Positions 1 through 5,034 of a DNA stretch of 5,393 nt are shown here, piece after piece; positions within the stretch are counted from its first letter, which is position 1; each line of letters begins with the position of its first letter. The DNA lies in assembly GCA_902806365.1 (NCBI GenBank), contig CADCWJ010000526.1, positions 1 to 5,393 on the forward strand. The letters run 5' to 3'. The notes beneath the pieces were generated by a model. The model was not told where the DNA came from. It ran no database searches and saw only the letters and a program-made list of their open reading frames with translations. The position numbers were made by a program, and so were the translations under genes. Origin of the DNA: an uncultured Thermomicrobiales bacterium (GTDB lineage Bacteria; Chloroflexota; Chloroflexia; Thermomicrobiales; UBA6265).

Positions 1-1
1 C

Positions 2-412
2 TGGACCGACGCGTTTGCCCTCCGCGCCCACTTCCGCAGGCTGATCCACCTCAGGCACGATCTTCCCGGCTTGCGATCCCGCGAGTGGACCCCTCTTGCG
101 GTGGAGCCGGCCAGCCATGTCTTCGCGTACCTGCGTCCAGCCACGGGTGGCGCCTCGCCGATCCTGTTCGTGCTCAATTTTAGCGCCGAGGCGATCGAAA
201 CCTCCCTCGACCGGGCCGATATAGGTCCTGCCTTGGGCGGCACCGCTGCGTGGACCGACGCTTTCAACGAGGCATCCGTCGCGGTCGGCGGCGGAGCACG
301 GCTCACGATCGCGATGCCCCCGTGGGCCATCCGGCTCCTTGTCCCTGATAACGGAGGGAAGGCGGATGCGGGCATGCCGGGTCACCCCGGCATGGTGCGG
401 GCAGAGCCATGA
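2..412 (+). CDS. GH13 alpha-amylase-family glycoside hydrolase, C-terminal part (5' end outside window)
   Basis: The frame is open from the left edge and ends at TGA 410-412, giving 136 codons of a protein whose start and catalytic barrel lie outside the window. The visible part begins with a helix of the form FRRLIHLRHDLPGLRSREW, the typical end of a GH13 barrel (family pattern: L-I-x-L-R-x-x-x-P-A-L). A C-terminal beta-sandwich follows, with SPILFVLNFSAEAIE and MPPWAIRLL, matching the 'vvlNFs...lpPw.a.vl' pattern of alpha-glucosidase, trehalose synthase and amylosucrase-like enzymes. About 22 Gly/Pro/Ala-rich residues follow the last expected strand. None of the catalytic Asp/Glu/Asp residues are visible, so substrate and exact activity cannot be read. 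Its stop overlaps the lacI start (ATGA), implying cotranscription and translational coupling. Its place beside a sugar ABC transporter suggests intracellular hydrolysis of an imported alpha-glucoside (inference). Confidence 0.82.
   Translation, partial: WTDAFALRAHFRRLIHLRHDLPGLRSREWTPLAVEPASHVFAYLRPATGGASPILFVLNFSAEAIETSLDRADIGPALGGTAAWTDAFNEASVAVGGGARLTIAMPPWAIRLLVPDNGGKADAGMPGHPGMVRAEP
373..394 (+). promoter_or_regulatory. 9-bp hairpin at the GH13/lacI junction
   Basis: CATGCCGGG (373-381) and CCCGGCATG (386-394) form a perfect 9-bp inverted repeat with the 4-base loop TCAC. It lies in the last codons of the GH13 gene and ends 14 bases before the lacI ATG. No T-run follows, so it is not an ordinary intrinsic terminator. 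It could slow ribosomes or RNase, or influence translation of lacI, which has only a weak purine-rich ribosome site (GCAGAG, 401-406). The structure is plain in the sequence; the role is a guess. Confidence 0.4.
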
Positions 413-1458
413 CGTCCACATCGGAAGGACAGCCGATCACCATCAAGGACATCGCGGCGCGGGCCGGGGTATCGATCTCGACCGTCTCGCGGGTCGTGAA
501 TCACTCGGCAAGGGTCGATCCCGCCACCGAGGAGCGTGTACACGAGGCGATCGACGCCCTTCGTTACCGCCCGAACCTCCTGGCGCGCGGCTTCCGGCGG
601 AAGACGACGCTGACGATCGGCCTGCTCGTGCCCGACAATTCCAATCCGTTTTTCGCCGAGATGGCCCGCGTGATCGAGGATGCCGGGTTCAGGGAAGGCT
701 ACAGCGTCATCCTTTGCAACTCCGATCTTTCGGAGATCAAGCAATCCGATTACGTCGATGTGCTCCTCGCGAAACGGGTCGATGGCGTCATTCTCACGTC
801 GACCGGCCTTATCTCGTCCGAAGGTGGCGCCGAGACTGTGAATCTGATCCACGAGGCAAACGTGCCGTGCGTCGTCATCGACCGGGATCTCGAAGACTTT
901 CCCGTTGACCAGCTCTTGGTCGATAACGAAGAAGGAGGTGATCTTGCGGGCAGGTACCTGATCGGGCTCGGGCACCGCCGGATCGCCTGTGTGGTCGGAC
1001 CGAGTGACCTGACCCCGAGCGCCGGGCGCATCGCCGGTTTTCGTCGCGCGCTCGGCCAGGCGGGCCTGCACCTCCCCGAGGAATCGGTGATCCGCGGGAA
1101 TGGGCGCCATGATGGGGGCGTCGCCGCCGTGCGGGAGCTGCTTCGCCGCAACATTGCCTTCACGGCCATCTTCGCCTTCAACGACGAGATGGCGATCGGG
1201 GTGATCGGGGAGCTGCAGCGTGCGGGGCGGCGCGTGCCTGACGATGTATCGGTGATCGGGTTCGACAACATTCCATACGCGTCGGCGATCTTTCCGTCGG
1301 TGACCACGATCGCCCAGCCGATTGCCGAGATGGGAGACCGCGGAGTCCGGCTCCTGCTGGAGCGGATCCGTCAGCCTGACGCTCCGTTCCAGCGGATCAT
1401 CCTGTCGACCAGATTGGTGGAACGCGAGAGCACCCGGGGGCGTGAGCCCGCAGACTGA
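409..1458 (+). CDS. LacI/GalR-family transcriptional repressor
   Basis: A complete 349-residue regulator, the usual length for the family. The N-terminal helix-turn-helix spans about residues 10-57 (TIKDIAARAGVSISTVSRVVN, then the YRPN signature at 53-56), with recognition residues around I23, S24 and R28. The hinge helix is NLLARGF (56-62). At the position of the minor-groove-inserting leucine (LacI L56, PurR L54) this protein has F62. Residues about 68-345 form the periplasmic-binding-protein-like effector domain: IGLLVPDNSNPFF opens it, and IGFDNIPYASAIFPSVTTI near the end is the conserved effector and dimer region. The ATG at 409 overlaps the upstream TGA and is preceded only by weak GCAGAG. 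It probably represses the transporter operon just downstream, and perhaps the hydrolase, with release by the imported sugar or a breakdown product. The ligand cannot be told from the sequence. Confidence 0.93.
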   Translation: MTSTSEGQPITIKDIAARAGVSISTVSRVVNHSARVDPATEERVHEAIDALRYRPNLLARGFRRKTTLTIGLLVPDNSNPFFAEMARVIEDAGFREGYSVILCNSDLSEIKQSDYVDVLLAKRVDGVILTSTGLISSEGGAETVNLIHEANVPCVVIDRDLEDFPVDQLLVDNEEGGDLAGRYLIGLGHRRIACVVGPSDLTPSAGRIAGFRRALGQAGLHLPEESVIRGNGRHDGGVAAVRELLRRNIAFTAIFAFNDEMAIGVIGELQRAGRRVPDDVSVIGFDNIPYASAIFPSVTTIAQPIAEMGDRGVRLLLERIRQPDAPFQRIILSTRLVERESTRGREPAD

Positions 1459-1486
1459 GAAGGAGGATGTCACGGACGAACGCAAT

Positions 1487-1506
1487 GTCATCAACCGGTT
1501 GGCCAC
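1487..1506. promoter_or_regulatory. Candidate LacI-family operator
   Basis: A perfect 10-bp palindrome, CAACCGGTTG (1492-1501), with a central CG step sits in the 79-base gap between lacI and the binding-protein gene. Extending outward, GT (1487-1488) and AC (1505-1506) also pair, giving 14 of 20 symmetric positions. LacI-family operators are usually imperfect palindromes of 14-20 bp centred on CG, and the recognition helix belongs to that class. The position is right for autoregulation and control of the transporter. No convincing -35/-10 pair is visible beside it, and a 10-bp palindrome can occur by chance. Confidence 0.35.
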
Positions 1507-1526
1507 CCGACGAGGAACCACAAGTC

Positions 1527-1531
1527 AGGAG
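1527..1531 (+). promoter_or_regulatory. Ribosome binding site fixing the binding-protein GTG start
   Basis: AGGAG lies 6 bases before the GTG at 1538. The reading frame is open well upstream, inside lacI, but this site together with the twin-arginine signal immediately after the GTG picks 1538 as the start. Confidence 0.7.
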
Positions 1532-1537
1532 CGTAAC

Positions 1538-2971
1538 GTGAGCGATCCTATCCGCTATGTGCCAGGTACAAGACGGAATCGACGGCAGTTCAGCCGCTCG
1601 GCCCTCGCGGCGGGCATCACGGCCTCGGCGGGGGGCGGCCTGCTCTCCGGGAGGATGGCGGCTGCCGCCCACCAGGCAACACCGGCGACACCCGCTGGTG
1701 CGGCCACACCCGCGGGTCCGGCGACCCCGCTTGCTGGCATCGAGCAGGTCGACCTCGCCAATCTCAGCCCTGATATCGCCGACCCGGCGCAGCCGGTGAC
1801 GATCACGTTTGCCTCGTGGGTTGGCTCATCCGAGGTGCTTCAGGCCCTCCGGGACCAGTTCCAGGAGCTTCACCCGAACATCACGGTCGACTTCGAGGAT
1901 GTGCCGGCGGAAGAGTTCACCGACCGCCTGACCACGCGCATCGCCGGCGGCAATCCACCGGATGTCGCGTTCATGGACCAGAGTGCCGTGGTCGATTTCG
2001 CGTCGCGCAATGCGCTTGTGGAGCTGGGCCCCTACGCCGAGAAGAGCGCAGCCGTCAAGGTCGACGACTACGTCGATGCCTTCCTCAATGCCGCCCTCTG
2101 GGAAGACAAGCTCTACGGTCTCCCATACGATGGCGAGTCGACGGGCCTCTTCTACCGCACCGATCTCTTCGAGGCGGCGGGCATCGCCGGACCGCCAACG
2201 ACGTGGGAGGAATTCGAAGCGGCGGCCCAGGCGCTGACGAATACGGAGAATCGCACGTACGGCTTTATCACGTTCGCCACCGAGGCGGCCTACTACTGGT
2301 ACCCGTGGCTGTGGCAGAACGAAGGCGAGCTGCTCTCGGCCGATGGCACCCAGGTACTCTTCAACAGTGACGCGGGCAAGGAGGCGGCCGAGTTCTACGT
2401 CCGGCTGGCCGACTACTCGCCGGCCGATTATCTCAATTCCAATTCGTACGATGGACGGATCGCCTTCGCCGAGGGCCAGGTAGCGATGTACGTGGCCGGC
2501 GCCTGGTTCGCCGGCGTGATGCAGAGCGAGTTCCCGGACATCAACGGCAAGTGGACAGCCGCTCCGCTACCGGAGCGCAAGCGCTGCGCGACGACGATTG
2601 CCGGCGACACGCTGGTGATCCCGGCCGCGTCGGCAAACCACGACGCGTCCTGGAAGTGGATCGAGTTCCTGTCGGCACCGCAGAACCTGGCGCTCTGGAC
2701 GCTCGGTACCCCCGAGGCGCCCAGCACGCTGTTGCCGACGCGGACGTCGCTGCTGGAGAACCCGGCCATCTTCGCCAACAACCCGGTGCTCGAAGGCTTC
2801 GCCCAGCAGATGGAGTGCGGGATCACCAATGCCGCGCCGAACCCGCGTTATGGGGAGGTCGAATCGCTCCTCAACGATGCGTTGGGGCGCGCCATCTACG
2901 GTGAGACCGATGCCGCCACCGCGCTCGACGAGGCGGCCCAGGAAGGCCAGGCGATCCTGGACGAGGGATAA
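1538..2971 (+). CDS. Tat-exported sugar ABC transporter substrate-binding protein (UgpB/MalE-like)
   Basis: A 477-residue extracytoplasmic solute-binding protein of the family 1 (COG1653) type. The GTG start at 1538 is chosen for its AGGAG site and because it puts the signal peptide at the N terminus. The signal has basic residues, the Tat motif NRRQFSR (R15-R16, F18), an Ala/Gly-rich hydrophobic stretch (about 22-38) and a probable cleavage after the A-rich stretch ending at A44. No lipobox cysteine is present, so anchoring by lipid is not supported. An Ala/Thr/Pro linker (about 47-67) precedes the mature fold. That fold starts with VTITFASWVGSSEVLQ and includes GNPPDVAFMDQS and the cleft-type segment KLYGLPYDGESTGLFY. 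An aromatic cluster, YYWYPWLW (252-259), is suited to stacking on sugar rings. Only two cysteines (C350, C427) occur and could form a disulfide. It should deliver an oligosaccharide to the two permeases encoded downstream; the sugar is not identifiable. Confidence 0.93.
   Translation: MSDPIRYVPGTRRNRRQFSRSALAAGITASAGGGLLSGRMAAAAHQATPATPAGAATPAGPATPLAGIEQVDLANLSPDIADPAQPVTITFASWVGSSEVLQALRDQFQELHPNITVDFEDVPAEEFTDRLTTRIAGGNPPDVAFMDQSAVVDFASRNALVELGPYAEKSAAVKVDDYVDAFLNAALWEDKLYGLPYDGESTGLFYRTDLFEAAGIAGPPTTWEEFEAAAQALTNTENRTYGFITFATEAAYYWYPWLWQNEGELLSADGTQVLFNSDAGKEAAEFYVRLADYSPADYLNSNSYDGRIAFAEGQVAMYVAGAWFAGVMQSEFPDINGKWTAAPLPERKRCATTIAGDTLVIPAASANHDASWKWIEFLSAPQNLALWTLGTPEAPSTLLPTRTSLLENPAIFANNPVLEGFAQQMECGITNAAPNPRYGEVESLLNDALGRAIYGETDAATALDEAAQEGQAILDEG
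1684..1728 (+). repeat. 18-bp tandem repeat encoding an ATPAG linker
   Basis: Two 18-base units (1684-1701 and 1702-1719), differing at three positions, are followed by a half unit (1720-1728). A related 9-mer, GGCAACACC, precedes them at 1675. They encode the ATPATPAGAATPAGPATP part of the flexible linker behind the Tat signal. Such repeats are prone to slippage in multiples of the codon, so linker length may vary between strains (inference). Confidence 0.55.
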
Positions 2972-2990
2972 CCCGCCTATCGCCGCCAGG

Positions 2991-3028
2991 TGCCATGCCC
3001 CTCCCCCGAACGTGGGAGGGGCATGGCA
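2991..3028 (+). promoter_or_regulatory. Intercistronic 15-bp hairpin between binding protein and first permease
   Basis: TGCCATGCCCCTCCC (2991-3005) and its exact reverse complement GGGAGGGGCATGGCA (3014-3028) enclose an 8-base loop. The element lies 19 bases after the binding-protein stop and 41 bases before the permease ATG. It lacks a downstream T-run, so complete termination is unlikely. In sugar transporter operons such as malEFG, structured elements after the binding-protein gene block 3'-exonuclease decay and let the binding protein be made in large excess over the permeases. This hairpin is well placed for that role. It may instead be one copy of a dispersed palindromic element. Confidence 0.65.
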
Positions 3029-3055
3029 TCCAGCCAGACTTCAACTTCGGCCGCC

Positions 3056-3062
3056 GAAAGGA
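3056..3062 (+). promoter_or_regulatory. Ribosome binding site of the first permease
   Basis: GAAAGGA ends 7 bases before the ATG at 3070. This makes 3070 preferable to the in-frame ATG at 2995, which lies inside the hairpin and has no Shine-Dalgarno sequence. Confidence 0.65.
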
Positions 3063-3069
3063 CCTTGCC

Positions 3070-3714
3070 ATGAGCGTCAGCACCGCGACAGGGCCAACCG
3101 CGGGGACAAGACAGGACTGGGGGCCGGTACGACCGCGCCCGACCGGTGTACGGCGCGTTCTGCGCGAGATGCGCCGCCAGTGGACGGCCTACCTGTTCCT
3201 GGCGCCGGTGCTGCTCCTGTTCTCGGTCTTCACCGTCTTCTCCGTCGGCTACGCCTTTTATCTCAGCTTTCACCAATGGAACATCCTTGAACCGGCCAAG
3301 CCATTCGTTGGGCTGGACAACTACACCCGCTTGTTCGAAGACAGCCGCTTCCATGAGGCGATCCTCAACACGATCTATTACACGGCCGTGTCGGTGCCGC
3401 TCACGATCGGCCTTGGCCTGGCCGTGGCACTGCTGCTGAACAACAAGATCCGGGCGCGAGGCATCTTCCGGACGATGTTCTACCTTCCGGTGGTTACCCC
3501 ACTCGTGATCGCGTCGATCATCTGGAAATGGGTCTACAACGGCGACTATGGCCTGGCCAATTACTACTTGCTGAAGCTCAACATCATCAACGAGCCGTTG
3601 CTGTGGCTGGCCGACAAGAACCTGGCGATGCCCTCCGTCATCATCACCAGCGTCTGGAAGGGTGTCGGGTTCGCGATGGTCGTCTACCTCGCCGGGCTGC
3701 AATCGATTCCGTAG
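3070..3714 (+). CDS. MalF/UgpA-type sugar ABC permease, N-terminal 214 residues up to an in-frame TAG
   Basis: This is the first of two inner-membrane permeases of the carbohydrate transporter (COG1175, MetI-like fold). The whole gene would run 3070-4038 (322 codons), a normal length, but codon 215 is TAG. The encoded part has a charged cytoplasmic N terminus (about 1-38), a first membrane segment (about 40-62, YLFLAPVLLLFSVFTVFSVG), FVGLDNYTRLFED, and further membrane segments including TIGLGLAVALLL and TMFYLPVVTPLVIASIIWKWVYN. It ends at VYLAGLQSIP. The product would therefore lack the EAA loop that docks on the ATPase and the last two membrane segments, and should not work alone. The gene lies 98 bases after the binding-protein gene and 26 bases before the second permease. 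Its identity as a permease is secure; whether a functional protein is made is not. Confidence 0.88.
   Translation: MSVSTATGPTAGTRQDWGPVRPRPTGVRRVLREMRRQWTAYLFLAPVLLLFSVFTVFSVGYAFYLSFHQWNILEPAKPFVGLDNYTRLFEDSRFHEAILNTIYYTAVSVPLTIGLGLAVALLLNNKIRARGIFRTMFYLPVVTPLVIASIIWKWVYNGDYGLANYYLLKLNIINEPLLWLADKNLAMPSVIITSVWKGVGFAMVVYLAGLQSIP
3712..3714 (+). other. In-frame amber codon immediately before the EAA loop
   Basis: TAG follows ATT CCG (I213-P214) and precedes GAT TAC TAC GAC GCG GCC AAG, which reads DYYDAAK. In the sister permease the same place reads IPDDLLDAAR, so the TAG aligns with D202 there. Family members usually carry Glu, Gln, Lys or Asp at this point. CAG, GAG or AAG would each be one base from TAG. 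Confidence 0.9.
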
Positions 3715-4038
3715 GATTACTACGACGCGGCCAAGATCGACGGCGCGACTGGCTGGCGCCGGCTCCGGGATATCACCATCCCGCTGCTCTCCTCGACGTC
3801 GCTGTTCCTGCTCGTGATCTCGATCCTGGGCTCGTTCCAGGTGTTCACCCAGATCTTCATCATGACCAACGGCGGGCCGCTCGGGCGGACGCGGACGATC
3901 GTCTGGTACATCTACACGACCGCCTTCAAGGACTTCAACATGGGGTATGCGGCGGCGATGGCCTTCGCGCTGTTCGCGATGATGCTGGGGTTCACCCTGC
4001 TGCAGTTCCGCTTCCTTCGCCGTGAGATCGAGTACTAG
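3715..4038 (+). pseudogene. 3' part of the MalF/UgpA-type permease after the TAG
   Basis: The same frame continues for 107 sense codons to TAG 4036-4038. It starts with the conserved cytoplasmic EAA loop, YYDAAKIDGATGWRRLRDITIP, and goes on through two membrane segments (SLFLLVISILGSFQVF and AAAMAFALFAMMLGFTLL), the family motif MTNGGPLGRTRTIVWYIY, and a basic C-terminal tail. All but about six of its 107 codons end in G or C, like the intact genes, so it shows no decay. There is no ATG with a ribosome site near the TAG; the first in-frame alternative start is a GTG at 3814, beyond the EAA loop and inside a membrane segment. Independent translation as a working half is therefore unlikely. It is labelled a pseudogene part only because of the TAG; a sequencing error would make it ordinary coding sequence. 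Confidence 0.75.
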
Positions 4039-4054
4039 GCCAGCACCGGGAAAA

Positions 4055-4062
4055 GGGGAGGG
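4055..4062 (+). promoter_or_regulatory. Ribosome binding site of the second permease
   Basis: GGGGAGGG lies in the 26-base gap between the permeases and is close to the ATG at 4065 (GGGGAG ends 4 bases from it). It supports 4065 as the start despite the unusually long N-terminal extension. Confidence 0.55.
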
Positions 4063-4064
4063 AC

Positions 4065-5000
4065 ATGGCGGTTGTAGCACGCGAACGACAGAACGTTCCG
4101 GTTGAGACCCAAGGAGTGGGTGCCGATCGACGCCAGAGATTCGAAGAGATCGGCGGCAAGGCGATCATATACCTGCTCCTGGCCTTGGGGTCGATCATCT
4201 TCGTGGCTCCCTTCGTCTGGATGGTGACCGCCTCGCTCCAGGATGTCAGCGACATGTTCCGCTGGCCGCCAAGCTGGATTCCGCGCAGTCCGAGCCTCGA
4301 CAACTACGTCGACTTCTTCAGGCAGGAGCGGATCGGCCGCTATTTCTTCAACAGTGCCTTCGTTGCGCTCAGCGTCACTGCGCTTCAGCTCTTCACCAGC
4401 TCGCTCGCCGCCTACACCTTCGCCAAGCGGCGTTTTCCCGGGCGGGATCTGCTCTTCATCATTACGCTGGGGACGATGATGATTCCCGGCCAAGTGACCC
4501 TGATCCCCAACTACGTGATCCTCAAGCAGATCCCGTTTTTCGGCGGCAACAACTGGCTGGGAACCGGCGGCAGCGGCTGGCTGGACTCGTACTGGGGCCT
4601 GATCGTACCCCAGGCCGCCTCGGCCTTCGGCATCTTCCTGATGCGCCAGTACATGAAGAGCATTCCCGACGACCTGCTGGACGCCGCCCGCATGGACGGC
4701 GCGAGCGAGTTCCGGATCTACGCCCAGATCGTGATGCCACTCTGCCGTCCCGCCCTTGCCGCGCTCGGCATCTTTACCTTTTCGTACGTCTGGGACGACT
4801 TCTTCTGGCCACTCATCATCACCAGCAGCGAGGAACTCCGGACACTCCCGCTGGGCCTGGCCCTGTTCGTTGTCCGCAACCGCACCGCCTGGGACCTGCT
4901 GATGGCCGGCTCGGTCATCACCACGATCCCGGTCCTGATCGTGTTCCTGATGTTCCAGCGCCATTTCATCCGTGGCATCGCCGTCACGGGCATGAAGTAA
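4065..5000 (+). CDS. MalG/UgpE-type sugar ABC transporter permease
   Basis: A complete 311-residue inner-membrane permease (COG0395, MetI-like fold), partner of the preceding MalF/UgpA-type protein. A polar N terminus (1-31) leads into membrane segment 1 (about 33-53, AIIYLLLALGSIIFVAPFVW). RWPPSWIPRSPSLDNYVDFF and FNSAFVALSVTALQLFTSSLAAYTFAKRRFPG are typical of the family. The EAA loop, IPDDLLDAARMDGAS (200-214), is intact, and the protein ends in FQRHFIRGIAVTGMK, the conserved MalG-like C terminus. It is somewhat longer than the usual 270-290 residues because of the N-terminal extension and a Gly/Trp-rich insertion (about 152-170, FFGGNNWLGTGGSGWLDSY), probably in an extracytoplasmic loop. 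With its partner defective this protein would have no heterodimer partner from this operon. Confidence 0.94.
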   Translation: MAVVARERQNVPVETQGVGADRRQRFEEIGGKAIIYLLLALGSIIFVAPFVWMVTASLQDVSDMFRWPPSWIPRSPSLDNYVDFFRQERIGRYFFNSAFVALSVTALQLFTSSLAAYTFAKRRFPGRDLLFIITLGTMMIPGQVTLIPNYVILKQIPFFGGNNWLGTGGSGWLDSYWGLIVPQAASAFGIFLMRQYMKSIPDDLLDAARMDGASEFRIYAQIVMPLCRPALAALGIFTFSYVWDDFFWPLIITSSEELRTLPLGLALFVVRNRTAWDLLMAGSVITTIPVLIVFLMFQRHFIRGIAVTGMK

Positions 5001-5017
5001 CGCGCCCGACGACTCAG

Positions 5018-5025
5018 AAGGAGGG
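5018..5025 (+). promoter_or_regulatory. Ribosome binding site of the dehydrogenase
   Basis: AAGGAGGG, the strongest Shine-Dalgarno in the window with a usable start, ends 9 bases before the GTG at 5035. It supports this GTG as the start of the dehydrogenase. Confidence 0.7.
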
Positions 5026-5034
5026 AAAGCGCGC

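Noticed and set aside
2..265. TGGACCGACGC repeated at 2-12 and 251-261 in the GH13 gene, encoding WTDAF twice
   Set aside because: Only 11 identical bases and no similarity in the flanks beyond a few bases; no support for an internal duplication.
382..1521. Long open frame (379 codons) on the - strand opposite lacI
   Set aside because: It is the antisense shadow of a clear LacI-family gene with strong G/C third positions. Its translation is rich in Arg, Asp and Pro, resembles no family and has no ribosome site.
2991..3028. Intrinsic transcription terminator ending the operon after the binding protein
   Set aside because: No T-run follows the stem, and the permeases that work with the binding protein lie directly downstream, so full termination makes little sense.
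3712..3714. TAG as a pyrrolysine or generally reassigned codon
   Set aside because: Sugar permeases do not use pyrrolysine, the residue is not catalytic, and the same gene terminates with TAG at 4036-4038. Nothing in the window shows suppressor machinery.
2977..4080. Open frame of 367 codons on the - strand opposite the first permease
   Set aside because: Low-complexity charged translation with many Gln/Glu/Arg/Asp residues, antisense to a recognisable membrane protein; a GC-codon artefact.
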